From: Gari tellinella
Lineage: Eukaryota; Mollusca; Bivalvia; Cardiida; Psammobiidae
NCBI GenBank assembly: GCA_922989275.2
Contig: OV277863.1
Span: forward strand, 22,224,001-22,288,000
Length of the DNA: 64,000 nt
Direction: 5' to 3'
The translations under genes were made by a program, and so were the position numbers. Positions 40,211 through 51,931 of the stretch are shown here, piece by piece. The number at the start of each line of letters is the position of its first letter. Positions within the stretch are counted from its first letter, which is position 1. The notes under the pieces are model-generated. The model was not told the DNA's origin. It searched no databases and was given only the letters and a program-made list of their open reading frames with translations.

Positions 40211-40710
40211 AGTTCTGTATGATTCTACTACTTTTGATTCATCCAAGTAACACCAATGCGCTTCTATCAGTTAGTTACAGAGTAATGTCTTCAGGGCTGC
40301 CATAAGTTGACATAAAAAATCCTAAGATTTCGAAATTGCATTTTTCAATTGCGAATTTACGAATCGTACCTTTATCCCATAGCCTGTTTCTAGTTTTGTT
40401 GACACATGACTACTTAAAGCAGGCTTTAAGCTACCATGTTCTAGAAAAAAATCCGAAGATAAAGGAAAAATCCGGAGAAATGGCAGCACTGTGTCTTTTA
40501 GGGAAAATGAGCGGACGGATAGGGACAAACGAGGGATGGGCAATCACAAATATCACCTTCTAGAATTTTGCTCATGTGACTTGAAATGCATCCAAATACT
40601 GTTGACCTTAAAGAAAATTTGAGTGCCGTTAATAAAAGGATATAATATTATGATAATGTCATTGTTTATTCAGAAATAATTCCAATTTGGGAGTAGAATT
40701 ACCTGAATCA
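40211..40710 (+). repeat. Segmental duplication, copy 1
   Basis: GAGTTCTGTATGATTCTACT, ATTCATCCAAGTAACACCAA, GAGCGGACGGATAG, GTTAATAAAAGGATATAATA and GGGAGTAGAATTACCTGAAT occur in the same order at 41,748-42,937. This copy is interrupted by a family F element. Confidence 0.85.
40292..40491. mobile_element. Composite family F element, copy 3, 6-bp target duplication
   Basis: CAGGGCTGCCATAAGTTGAC to GGAGAAATGGCAGCACTG, flanked on both sides by TGTCTT. The family B hairpin inside is reduced to ACTTAAAGCAGGCTTTAAGC. The uninterrupted site is seen in the second duplication copy near 41,846. Confidence 0.9.
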
Positions 40711-40818
40711 ACGCGAATACAATGATGTATACATACATGTATAATACTTTGACAATAACAGTTCTCTTCGTTGTGAAAATTAGACATTTATGAGGACCAG
40801 TCATAGGCACTGGCCTTA

Positions 40819-41065
40819 CAGTGGAGACTCTGTTATTCTTTCCAAGTAAACGCGTTTACGCTAAAACTATTATTTCCACTGCAAACAGTTTGGAGCCAGA
40901 TCAGACGCCGGGTAACCCGGCGTCTGATCTGGCTCCTAACTGTTTGTCATCAAAATTAAAATCAACTTTCAGAATTGTGAAAAAGTTGTTATTTTCTGCA
41001 TTTTAGTACAATGCGTTTGCGTTTCGTTTGCGTTTAAACGGGAAAGAATAACAGATTCTCCACTG
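40819..41065. mobile_element. Family A miniature element, TA-flanked
   Basis: CAGTGGAGACTCTG to CAGATTCTCCACTG. Perfect core with CCGGGTAACCCGG loop region. Confidence 0.9.
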
Positions 41066-41414
41066 TATTTGCTACTGAAATTAATAATATTTTCATATCA
41101 TCATTGCTTAGAAAAGTGCCACACCATTTTAATACTCGCCGTATTTATTGGAATTTTACTAAAGTTTTAAGCCAACAGCACTTAATCCTGAATAGTCTTT
41201 ATAATAAACTCGAAATGTGTCTGACGTACTTTTTTGTAAGATTAAGGCATACATTAAAGTTAGACAAGTTATAATAATATATATTGATTTATTAATGCTT
41301 TGATTTGAAACCTTCACATACAATTAGACAAACATTAATGTTGACACGTTCAAGTATAAAACTATAATTTTCCATTTAATGCATCACTATAGAAATTTCG
41401 AATTCTGTAAACAT
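41066..41414. other. Gene-free AT-rich stretch
   Basis: Nothing recognised. Confidence 0.4.
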
Positions 41415-41620
41415 GTATATACTGCATTATTAACCACTGAAGAAAATAGGTCCACTCTATACAGCCATGAATATGCGCCATAAGAAATATTTTCTATCTT
41501 AGCAGATGGTAACTTAAAGTAGGTTGAAAGTAAACTAGAATGTGCCATAGGGCGCGTTCTTCTTTACTTTAAACCGTTTTCACCTATCTTCAAAACTAGA
41601 AACGGGCCATGGGATAAAGT
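41415..41620. mobile_element. Family B element, decayed
   Basis: CACTGAAGAAAATAGGTCC, GCCATAAGAAATATTTTCTA, then the hairpin AACTTAAAGTAGGTTGAAAG with CCATAGGGCGCG. Confidence 0.65.
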
Positions 41621-41747
41621 TGTTTTTGCAAATAGCATGCATCTATGTATGTACTATTATAACATATATGTTTCTAGCTTTGTGGTATGTGTCAAGACTA
41701 TATATGTTTACATGTGTAAAATATCACGTTGGCAGCTGTCGTGCGAA

Positions 41748-42937
41748 TAAGAGTTCTCTGTATGATTCTACTTCTATTTGAACACAGTTTGTAGATATTC
41801 ATCCAAGTACCACCAATGAACTTCTATCCATTTGTTACAGAGTAAATGTCTTTAAGGGGGTAGGTACACCTTTGGAAAGTAATTACCAAATTCTCCAAAC
41901 TTTGCATACAGACAGTAAAATTAGTTTCTATAACAAAACTGGTGAAAAAATGGGGGTACCGGACCTTTCTTTTTCACAATTTGAGATTTTTCAAGGCTAC
42001 CCCCCTAAAATGGAAGCTTCACAAAAACTCCTACTTTTTTGTACTACGGTTTTTCAATCTTTATTTAAACAAACTATTTTTACCAAAAGTATCCTAATTT
42101 ATATTTCCATAGTAAGAATAAACCCTGAAAATACATTCTGTTTTGTCAACATCCAAAATAAAAATGTTTGATTTCACTGGAAAGGAGTAAAATTTACCCC
42201 ACCCACTTTTTTATAATGGGAGATTTAGGCACAGTGAAAATTGCCCTACAAATTATAGAAAACTGATAACCAAATCTTTTATTTGTTGTTTTTAGCCTTG
42301 CAAACATAAAGTTTTCGTGAAATAGCAAATAAAAACACAGGGTCCCGGATCTTATAAAAAAAGATATAGATCATTTTATTAAAAAATCCATTTTTTCTCA
42401 TTTTAAAAAAATAATCATTTGATCTATTGAATTATCTATAATTTATAATAAACTGTACTTCCATGAAAAATTTCATGCTTATATTCTGAGAAATTGAAAT
42501 GAAATCGGATATAACAAAGTGCAACCTACCTATGAAAACGGTGTATGCTGTAAACTACGAATATGACATAAAACTTAAAAAGTCCCTTACGGAACGAAAA
42601 CCCAATTTTTCCCGCGAAAAAAGTATTTTATGACTGTATGCATTCACCAAAAATGAGTTCTTAACATTTTTCGGAAAATGAGTTCGGAAATTTTTTCGGA
42701 AATTTCATCATGCTAAAAAAGACAGGCCGACACCCTTAAGGGAAAACTGAGCGGACGGATAGACAGACAGGCGGACGACCACGATATTTCTCTCCTAAAG
42801 TGTGCATATGTGACCTGATAATTATGCATACCAATATTGTTGAAAATTTGAGTTCCGTTAATAAAAGGATATAATATGATGATTTCATGTTTTATTCAGA
42901 ACTAATTCCCATTTGGGAGTAGAATTACCTGAATCAA
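41748..42937 (+). repeat. Segmental duplication, copy 2
   Basis: Same unique markers as copy 1 at 40,211. It is interrupted by an 880-bp element flanked by TTAA. Confidence 0.85.
41856..42735. mobile_element. 880-bp element flanked by TTAA
   Basis: GGGGGTAGGTACACC to GGCCGACACCC between two TTAA. The first duplication copy lacks it, so the ends are well defined. TTAA duplication is typical of piggyBac- or Kolobok-type elements. The frame at 41,872-42,171 has no recognisable domain, so the element is probably non-autonomous. Confidence 0.75.
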
Positions 42938-43059
42938 TGTTGAATGTATAGGGTAGTATGAACTAGTTCTTCTTAATGAAAAAATAAAAGCCAGCCGGTC
43001 ACGAAATATTGCCATTTATCAAATGAAAACGATATCGTAATACTGCTGTAACGCTCTCG

Positions 43060-43230
43060 TCGCAACATTCGACTTTGCAAACAATTTGTGGCGTCTGATC
43101 TGTCTCCAAACTGTTTGTTCTCGTATCAACATTTCTTCAGTCATACTGCCTTAAATCTACTTTTGAAACGACAGTACTTATAGTACAACATCATTAAAGC
43201 AGGATGTCAATATTGCGGTGAAGGGGTAAA
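43060..43230. mobile_element. Core-hairpin related element, decayed
   Basis: TTTGCAAACAATTTGTGGCG, TCTGATCTGTCTCCAAACTG, TACTGCCTTAAATCTACTTT, ending GCGGTGAAGGGGTAAA. Similar order at 62,635-62,780. Confidence 0.55.
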
Positions 43231-43364
43231 AATAAAGACTCTAAATTTGACGGTGAGATGGTTGAAATATCATATGGACAGTCGTAGTCTGGTTCCAGTT
43301 TGTCTGCAGTAAAACAACACCAGCGTCTTTGTAGATATCTCTTCACCAGTAACGAGAATGCCTC

Positions 43365-43616
43365 TTTAACTCTTTGAACCCTAATCACGCATATATATGC
43401 GTCATTTGCAAACAGCGTACCTGTGAGGAGTGCACTTGTCCTATGCAAACAGTGTTGACCCTGATCAGAGGGCTCCTTAAGGAGCCCTCTGATCAGGGTC
43501 TATACTGTTTGTCATTTTGACATATAATGTAAAATTCAACCCTAAAAAGTAAAAAATGGACTAGACTAAATTGAAAACTAAATTTGTCCATTTGAGGTTC
43601 AGGGAGGAAAGGGTTA
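43365..43616. mobile_element. Family E miniature element with perfect hairpin
   Basis: TTAACTCTTTGAACCC to GGAGGAAAGGGTTAA. The hairpin at 43,445-43,511 is GCAAACAGTGTTGACCCTGA around GGCTCCTTAAGGAGCC. Its outer pair CAAACAGT/ACTGTTTG is that of the family A core, while the inner part is different. Confidence 0.8.
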
Positions 43617-43657
43617 ACCCATTTTCTGCCATTGATTGAGTGCACTGACATTTGGTA

Positions 43658-43914
43658 CAGTGGAGAAGACGTTATTCGTTTCCGGTTAAAAACGCATACG
43701 AAACGCATTTTACGCAATACTGTACACTAAAATAAATAAAATAACAGTTTTTACAAATTTCTAATGATCTATTTTGATTTGAGTGGCAAACAGAATGGAG
43801 CCTGATCAGACGCCGGTTTACTCTACATCTGATCCGACCCCAAACTGTTTGCAGTGAACATAACTGTTTAAGCATAACTGCGTTTATTAGGATAGAATAA
43901 CGTCTTCGCAACTA
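43658..43914. mobile_element. Family A element, diverged
   Basis: CAGTGGAGAAGACG start after TA, core ACAGAATGGAGCCTGATCAG with a changed right arm (TACATCTGATCCGACCCC), end AACGTCTTCGCAACTATA. Confidence 0.7.
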
Positions 43915-44009
43915 TAAATAGTTTGGATCAAGATCAGAGAACGAGCAATTGTCTGGATTTGCCAGGGATGTCCTCTGTGTGTTCCAAGTGTAAGAAAAGT
44001 TAGATTAAG

Positions 44010-44252
44010 TTTAATCAATTTCTCCACAAATACGACTTTTACGCTTTTAATTTATCCCCCGAATAAAGAAATAGTGCCACTTAATACAGTCATGAATATG
44101 CACCATTAGAAATAATTCTTATATCCAAGCAAATGGTAGCTCAAAGCAGGCTGAAAGTAAAGCGCATTCTGCTAAAACACTTTCAGCATGCTTTGGACAA
44201 CCACCCGTCTTCAATGCCGAAAGCAAACTACATGGTGGAAAGGGCTAATCGT
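44010..44252. mobile_element. Family B element, decayed
   Basis: TTTCTCCACAAATACGACTT to ATGGTGGAAAGGGCTAA. Hairpin arm GCTCAAAGCAGGCTGAAAGT with a shortened partner. Confidence 0.6.
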
Positions 44253-44832
44253 TTGCCACGCAGCTGTTAACCCTTATCCTGCTGCAAAGTCGTCTGCTTT
44301 GAAATTGTCGTCTGCAAAATTTGTTAAATTTAGGTTTATACATTTTTTAATTAAAGAAACCTAAAGACGAGTGCGTTACGCGGCGTCTGATCTGGATCCA
44401 AACTGTTTGCAAAAACCAGTGAAGTCGCGACCAGCAGGATAAGGGTTAATGCTCTATAACTATGGCGGAATTACTCTGTTTGCATGAAGCCCGGCGTATG
44501 TACCCGCTTAGCTCCCATGTTGTTTTGTCGTGTGTTTGTTTGTAACTGTGTTTTTTTTTATAAAGTTTACTACAGTCAAACTTGTAATTCATAAGTTAGA
44601 GACCATTCAATAAGAGGTTCCTACGCAGTCTTTGATAAAGGCGCTTGATAACTGAAATATAAATTAAAATACAAAATCAAAATCTGCTATTGTTTGTCCT
44701 GTAGATCAACTTTAGAAGTATTCAGCTTTCGTCAATAAAGCTTGCATGTAGTTGAGCCACTACTAGCCAGAGTTGTGGACATTCCAATGACGTACTTCTT
44801 TCTTTTTCCTATCAGAATTAGAAGGCAAGTCT
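44253..44832. other. Gene-free stretch
   Basis: A decayed core-hairpin element (GCGTCTGATCTGGATCC, AAACTGTTTGC near 44,390) and otherwise nothing recognised. Confidence 0.4.
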
Positions 44833-45020
44833 TAACCCCTTCATTGCCATGACGTCATCAATTTTAAACAATTTTCGTCTGCTTTTATTTTTCGAATTTC
44901 AAGTTTAGGTATTTAGACTTAGGGAATATTGAAATAAGTGTCAAACAGTTAGCCATGGATTCTGATCCGAATCCAAACTGTTTGCAAATACTCATTGTAC
45001 TGAGGGTAAGTATGCGAAGA
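44833..45020. mobile_element. Family J element (GACGTCATCA)
   Basis: AACCCCTTCATTGCCATGAC, GTCATCAATTTTAAACAATT, CAAACAGTTAGCC..GAATCCAAACTGTTTGC, ATTGTACTGAGGGTAAG. Confidence 0.65.
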
Positions 45021-45151
45021 GTTACTCCTTTCATCGCCATTCGCCACTTAAGTCGACTTTGCAGAAGGTTACTGCGTGACGCTTATTCTGATAGGATCCA
45101 CAATGTTTGAGCTCGTTTCGATATTTCTTCGGTTAATATAAACGGAATATT

Positions 45152-45294
45152 ACTATACTTTGCATATCTTATGCACCGGATCACTCGAGTTGTGTGTGTA
45201 AAGGCTATATCCAACGAGACCGAAGGTCGAGTTGGATATAGCCTTTACACACACAACGAGAGTGATCCGGTACATAAGATATGCAAAGTATAGT
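45152..45294. repeat. Long near-perfect palindrome (143 bp)
   Basis: Arms of about 67 bp, from ACTATACTTTGCATATCTTA to its complement at the right edge, with centre CGAGACCGAAGGTCGAG. Very few mismatches, such as GCACC/GGTAC and the extra base in CTCGAG. Not related to the other hairpin families. Confidence 0.9.
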
Positions 45295-45483
45295 AATGTT
45301 CCTTTTATGATATACCTCTTATAATAAAAATATAATGAAAAACGATAGAAATGTTTCGAGCGTTACTATAAATAAACGGGATTTCCCATACGTCACACTT
45401 CGGGGAATGGCGCGTGAAAGTAAATACTCGCTATTACGACCACTAAAACGAATGCTAATTGATTAAATAATAGAGAGGTGACA

Positions 45484-45557
45484 GCTTAAAGCAAGGTGAC
45501 AGTGAAACAGAAAGCTACTAAAGGAGCTTTCTGTTTCACTGTCACCTTGCTTTAAGC
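45484..45557. repeat. Perfect variant hairpin
   Basis: CTTAAAGCAAGGTGACAGTG and complement around AAGCTACTAAAGGAGCTT. It shares the GCAAGGTGACAGT arm with the hairpin at 20,025. Confidence 0.85.
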
Positions 45558-46816
45558 GGTCACCTACCGTAAACACCCTAATACTTAACATAATTTAATG
45601 GTCGTTATAGAGAGGTTTTACTGTAGTTCCGAACTTCCGACTACACAGTAAACGTTCTTTTCCCATTACACAAGGTACATGGGTAATACGGAATTTTCAA
45701 TCCGTCAAGGTGTATTTGTTCGATAAAATACAGAAATATTTCGGGCAGAACATTGGTAGGTATATAATAAAATACTTTATTATAGGTACGTCAACGATAT
45801 TCCATATCGAGGCTCCCCTACTGTGTCACCTATATAAACTCGCATTTTCATCTGTTCGTTTTGCACTTGTTTTAAATGAAAGGTGCTAATATTTAGAATT
45901 GAACGAATAAAACAAACTTTTAATCATTGGATAAAATGAGTTTTAATTCTGTCATACGGCGCTGAGCGCGTTTTTATGGTCGTCGAATATGATACCTGAG
46001 CGTTTCGGCAGAGCAAACTGGCGGGTTGGAAACGAGACACGGGAAAACCCCTCGTACATTTTTCGCAAAATATTTCCAAAATAAAGAGTTATTTTGTGTA
46101 AAACGTCATCAGAATCTGTTCTTCACGATGTCTGTCAACAACTCCTTTACCCAGACCACAGGTACTTGACACATACTTTATTAACTATTAACCCCCCCCC
46201 CCCCAAAAAAAAAACTATTTTTATTTTATTTTACTATACTTCTATTATAGATACAAGGTAAACAGCGCAGTTCGACACCTAGTCTTTACTATCCACTTAA
46301 ACTGATGCTAAAATAGACTCGATCGCCGATATTCTCTTGTGGTATCCTCGGGAAAGTATTAATTTATCAATATCTACTTTTTATTTCATCAAATGAATTT
46401 AAAGATTTAAATATAGTCCATTTTTAAGCTTCAATAATTCACAATTTACCCTTTGCAACTAAATGCAACATATTGTCCATATTCTATGAACATTTATGAA
46501 TGTTTTGAGCCATTTACCAGTTTGATATCTTTTGCCCCTTTTTGCCGCGGTGCATCCAAAGCAGGGGTGTGATTACGCCTGAGAGGTAATTGCCACGTGG
46601 CGGCGAATTGAACACTATTTCGGATAACCCTAGTTTTCGGACAATACACTATGCTTTGTAAAGAAACAAAAGAACAACACGTGTCGTCAGAATCAAACTT
46701 TTTTTCAGGGTTTTGTTTGTTTTTATTTTACCACCATTCAATTTCATGATGAAAATTACAATAGCAATAAATAGAAATATGTCAAATATAAACAGTGAAA
46801 TATACAAAATTTAGGG
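45558..46816. other. Gene-free stretch with poly-C/poly-A tract
   Basis: A C run followed by an A run lies at about 46,192-46,215. ATGTCTGTCAACAACTCC at about 46,128 is followed by a possible donor (CACAG|GTACTT), but no partner exon was found. Confidence 0.4.
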
Positions 46817-46885
46817 ATGTTAACGGTTACGGATATTGTAACCGGTTAATCGCAAGCAAAAACCGGTTAACCGACCGGTTAACCT
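46817..46885. repeat. GGTTAACCGGTTAACCG-type repeat
   Basis: GGGATGTTAACGGTTACGG, AACCGGTTAATCG and GGTTAACCGACCGGTTAACC. Short self-complementary motifs of this kind are found at the ends of some hAT-like elements; no second end was seen. Confidence 0.45.
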
Positions 46886-47675
46886 TAAACCATTGTATTG
46901 CCGAGAAAAAATATGTCTACCTACTGTTACTGGTCTGAATGTTTATCAAAGCCACCCATTCTTTGAAGAATCCTATTGTCAAATGTCGAATAGTCTGATT
47001 TCCTATCAGATGCCGAGTGAAACTGCGTCCGATCTGGATCCAGGCTGCTTTCAAAGTCATAAAAAATCTGCGACTTTACATGCGTGTATGAAATATTCGG
47101 CAATGTTCTATTAGGCTTTAGATCCAATTCAAAACTGAATTTCAAAGTATGTTCCAGTTCTGGAGTGCTACATGTTTTCATATGCATGCTAAATTTGTGT
47201 TTGATACAAAGAATATACATGCACTCGTAAGCATCCGATCTGGATCTTGAGTCATTCATTGTTACGCTCGATTTTAGAGTAAACATGAGGGTATTAAACC
47301 CTTATTATGGCATTTTGAAATGAATCAAGCCAAATAGACGCAGTTTAACATACTTGTAAGTAGAATAAATTTTCAGCAGATTACATTTTTGCAACTCCTG
47401 CGAAAAGTAGCAGACGACAATACGAGGCGTAAGTTACGTATATTTTATAACCTGTTTGTGAATGGTACAAAACGAAAATTAATCAACTTGACAATCGAAT
47501 CTGAACCGCACCAGAATACACTTTTTGACTTTTTTGCAAGTGATTCTGAATAGTAAAATACGCCGAGTTAATGGGTGTCTCATCTACATGTAGATCCAAA
47601 CCGCTTCGCTGTTGAACGGATGAAGATGTAATTTTCAGTTCGGAGCAGTTAAGTGTATATCTATTTTCTCCAAAA
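46886..47675. other. Gene-free stretch
   Basis: Decayed core-hairpin phrases (GATGCCGAGTGAAACTGCG near 47,010). A 119-codon minus-strand frame here crosses them and is not called. Confidence 0.4.
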
Positions 47676-47753
47676 TTGTTTTAAGTGTTTGTAGATCTGT
47701 TTCATACATTTGTATTACAAATGTATGAAACAGATCTACAAACACTTAAAACA
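47676..47753. repeat. Perfect 77-bp palindrome
   Basis: GTTTTAAGTGTTTGTAGATC... with exact complement around CATTTGTATTACAAATG. It has no mismatch that I can see. Confidence 0.9.
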
Positions 47754-47769
47754 TTCACGCAGTGCCAGA

Positions 47770-47870
47770 GCTGCCATTTCCCCCTTATATGCGGATTTAT
47801 ATCCTACCTGATTGTAGCTTAAAGCATGCAAAAAGTAAAGCAGAATGCGCCTCAAGGTGCCTACACATTT
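47770..47870. mobile_element. Family F/B fragment
   Basis: GAGCTGCCATTTCCCCCTTA and ATGCGGATTTATATCC are followed by GCTTAAAGCATGCAAAAAGT and GCGCCTCAAGGTGC. This is again the F end followed by the B hairpin. Confidence 0.45.
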
Positions 47871-49220
47871 ATTTTATAGATATATTTCAGGCACTGCGAT
47901 GCTGGCTTTTGCAATACAGGCTAATAAATATGCATGATTCATGATATGTATGACGTCAAATTAGCTGCTCATGCGTCATCATTTGGGACTTGGAGTACAT
48001 GTCTAGAGACAGGCTTACAGCAGATACTGATATACATGTACATGTACATGTATTATGGAAACATGGTGGGACGGGGCATTAACATTTTTTCCATTTTATT
48101 TTTGCTTGGAAATAAAATTATGACAATGAGTAACTACCTCTTTTGTCGACGACTTGCAAGTAGGTTGACTGCAGATAGATCGATCGCAAAACAAAACAAT
48201 TCTTTATTGATGCACAAAGATTCGCAAACAGAGTGCATATTTTACCGAAAACACGCCAACTTTCCTTGATTTTACTGTTCCAAACATGTTGACCCTCTTT
48301 AATAAAACTTCAATATTCTCAAGTTACAGACGGTCAACCTTTCTAATTTTATGATATTTTGTTTTAGAGACATGGTAAATAAATTTCAGTGTGGCCACTG
48401 TTGTGGTTTTGGGTCCTTAATTAATCCGTCAATAGTGGATTGAACCGAAGATATAAGACAATGTGATGTTAACAGTTCAGTTTATTCTGGTGGAAGTTTA
48501 ACTGTGTGGTAGTATTCATTATTGAAAAGTTTAGACTGTTCAAATTCACACACAAGTATTGAAAACTATTACCTAGGAGCTTTCTCCTGACTACTTCAGG
48601 CTTCATCAGCTTTGTGACGGTCTGTCACTTACTGACCACTAACACCGCTCTGGTTGGTGAGCGATGTTAAGGTATTGTCCCAGATGTGCGGGAGAGTGTA
48701 ACGGTCCCCGTCCCTGTTCAGCGCCGGCTTGTATGCTCGAATGTAAATACATGTGCTATTAGATTATTTTATGCCCCGCTTGAACCACAAGGGTACCCGG
48801 TCTAGAATTCTCACATAATCAATGTCTACACAGTATCCAGGACAGTCTTTATTTATGTGCCGTGAAACCTCACTACTGCTGGAACTTGGTCTCCTGTAAA
48901 TAAATTGAGTTCTATTGCCAATTTACCAAACCATCCCTTACTAGATATTCCAGAGCTATGTTATAACTTTAGTTGCAACTGATTTGTGTAAGGTTGCTTC
49001 CCTGGTCTAGCAACATGACCCTCGGACACAAGCCGCGCTGAGCACTTGCTCTGACCGAAACAATTCCAAAGTCGACAAGCAACCAAACCCATAGTCACTA
49101 TGTCTTATGGGGGTGGGGGAGGGTGTTATAATTGACAAAATCCTGCATCCCTGCTATAGTTAAACGGCACAGTCCAGTAGTACATTTTGCCTTAAACGGC
49201 ACACTTACAAACATCATTTA
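47871..49220. other. Gene-free stretch, 1.3 kb
   Basis: CCTAGGAGCTTTCTCCTGAC..CTTCATCAGC near 48,572 looks like a retroelement edge; nothing else is recognised. Confidence 0.4.
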
Positions 49221-49224
49221 ACAT

Positions 49225-49910
49225 CGTGCCAAATACTCATACGCTGGCAGGCCGGCATGTAATGCGATAACTCGGGCACCCAACAGTACGCTGAATACTC
49301 GTCTACGGGCCAAGAAACAATACTGCAGCTCTTCAACTCTATCCTTGGGCCATACCCATGCACAGGCAAACCTCAGACAGCCATTCTTTTTCCACCGAAC
49401 AGACACATACACGCAATTACACAACATTGGCCGGACAATGCACCACATACGTATACGCAGGCAAACCCATATGCACTGCAATTACACAACACTGGCCGGA
49501 CAGTGCACAACATACTTATACGCAGGTAAACCCACATGCACTGCAATTACACAACATTGGCCGGACAATGCACAACATACTTATACGCAGGTAAACCCAC
49601 ATGCACTGCAATTACACAACACTGGCCGTACAATGCACAACAAACTTGTACGCAGGCAAATTCACATGCCCTGCAATTACACGACTCGGGGCTCGGACAA
49701 TGCTCATCATACTTATGAACAGACAATCCCACATGCCCTGCAATTACACAACACTGGCTTCTGACAATGAGCAGCATGCTTATACTTGGTCAAACCCACA
49801 TGTCCTGAAACTTCACAACACTTGCTACTGGCAATACACTGAATACTCATGCACAGGCAAACCCACATGCCCTGAAATTACAAACCAAGCAATACTCACT
49901 GTAATTTCAT
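49225..49910. repeat. 65-bp minisatellite
   Basis: Units ACTGGCCGGACAATGCACAA.. CATACTTATACGCAGG.. CCCACATGCACTGCAATTAC. CCGGAC anchors are at 49,431, 49,496, 49,561 and 49,626 (exactly 65 bp), with diverged units on both sides. 65 is not divisible by 3, so the frame moves in every unit, and the 139-codon frame at 49,345-49,764 is a by-product. Confidence 0.9.
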
Positions 49911-51065
49911 AACTTGACCCGAGAAAATACACAGAATACTCCTACAGACCGAACGGACCACCACGTCTGCGCGTAATAGTACAGACCGGCTACAGACAGC
50001 TTACTGATCAGTCATCCACGCCTTGGATTTGAGAACTTTGACGTACAAACAAGATTCTGATTGCATAGCCGACTGTTTGGATATGATATTAATTTACCCT
50101 TCGAAAGGCCCTTAATTATGGAATGAAGACTGGCATATAACTATCACAGATTAACTTTATTTTGCCATTTGAATTGGGGTTTGTTCGGACTGATGATAAA
50201 GGCGTCCCAGTCAGAAACTTAGACCCAACCAATTGATGTTTTGTGAAAAAAACTAGTCCTGGAGATCCATACTCATACTATACCATAAGGTGCCTCTGCT
50301 CAAACGTCAACAACCAAGATTACCCTAAATCAACCCGTGACAGAAAAAAGTCTTAAATTGTATTTGTTTTACCCTGTGATGGGTGTGGTTTAATGTACAT
50401 GTACCACCTTAACTACCTCAAGCTTGAGCCAAGAAATAAATTGCGGTGAAGGTTTGCTTCAGTGAATTGAAAATGATTTCAAGGGGATGACTAGTCTCGT
50501 TATTTAATTAAACATGCCTTGAACTGGTCTCCTCAGACTATCATTTATATTTTACAAAGTTAAGTACATGTACTAGTTAGACTGGGTGTCCAGAAGGATG
50601 CATAATAAGCAAACCAGCCTATTGCCTCCTACTACCCCCGATATTCCTCTTGGCTCTAACTTGGCTGCTTCAACCGAGCAATGTTCAACTTCAAACTGGA
50701 CAGCACTTATCACATGCTGCCAAACAAATCCAGCTAAGTTAAGTCTTTAAATGTCCTCGTATTTCATTTGCTATAGTAGCTCTTGAACTGTTCCCTTGTA
50801 CGACATTGCCACGTGGATGTCTGTGTAATATGGTTGGTGCCTGGACAGTTGCGGCAGAAGCTTCCAAACATAGCCTAGAATAGAATGACTCGGCAGCAGA
50901 AACTGTGTAAAGGCACTTACGTCTTAACTAGGTTAACATGTATACAAGGCTCCATGAATAGCTTAGGTTTTAACAAAGGCATTGCTTTCCCAGTTAGCGT
51001 ACATTATAACGTTCTAGACGACAATGCTTTGATTTACAAAATAATGAACGAAAAACTGGGACTGG
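49911..51065. other. Gene-free stretch
   Basis: Nothing recognised. Confidence 0.4.
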
Positions 51066-51475
51066 GTGGGTGGGGTTTGTTGTAGCGATTAGCGAAAGAG
51101 GGGGAAGCATGCCGTGCTTCTCCCTTATATACCCGAGTGTAGGCCGGAAGTGACGATAAACGTGACTTGCACTCATCGGCGAGACTATGAACCTATCGTA
51201 ACTAGGGAGGCCAGCCCGTCGCGGAAATAAATTGTACCATTTTTATATAAAACCAAAATAATACTTATTGTTAGAATTCCAAAATGAAATAATAGCCGGA
51301 GCCTTACGTTTCACCCCATTTCCTCTCATCTTCTATTTTAAATTTACTGAAAGTGTGCGTGTTTGTTGTAGCGATTAGCAAAAGAGGGAGAAGCATGCCG
51401 TGCTTCTCCCTTATATACCCGAGTGTAAATAAATTGTACCATTTTGATATAAAACCAAAATAATACTTATTATTT
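51066..51475. repeat. Two adjacent copies of the Ngaro-like terminal repeat
   Basis: First copy 51,066-51,292 (GTTTGTTGTAGCGATTAG to AAAATGAAATAAT), second copy 51,293-51,475 (AGCCGGAGCCTTACGTTTCA on), which lacks about 90 bp from GGCCGGAAGTGACG to GTCGCGG. Each holds the short hairpin GAAGCATGCCGTGCTTC. Confidence 0.85.
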
Positions 51476-51931
51476 CAATGACTCCGGGCTAAGAATCAGA
51501 GCAACACACACTGATGTGTATGCCACTCTGACAAAGACTAACAAGACGTGACAACTTAATAAATATTTAATATGACCTGACTTTGTACATGCTTGACAAT
51601 TCATTCATTAATAAGTATAGTTTGTGGGGGAAATGGCCACGGGTTGTTTCTTATCTGAACACGATTGAGCAGGAGGAGGCATTACACTCGATTCCGCCTG
51701 ATTAATACACATGGCGGTTGCCCTATGAATACCATAAGCCATGCAGGTCTGGAGCTCTCACTTTAGTAGTTGTATATGAATGTAGCTTGAATGCGGCATT
51801 TTATTACGGCTTTTTCGCCACAATAAGGTTGAAGACCTTATCCCCCAAAAGAATAAAAGTATTTATTGGCACCATAATGACAATTTGTGTGTGTTGTGGT
51901 GCCGTAAAGCCTAACTCACTCAAAACAAAGT

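Noticed and set aside
46128..46152. ATGTCTGTCAACAACTCC followed by a possible donor as a first exon
   Set aside because: No phase-matched downstream exon was found, and the donor GTACTT is weak.
46927..47286. 119-codon minus-strand frame
   Set aside because: It crosses decayed core-hairpin repeats and has no domain or splice context.
49345..49764. 139-codon frame over the 65-bp minisatellite
   Set aside because: The unit is not a multiple of 3, so the peptide changes frame in every unit.
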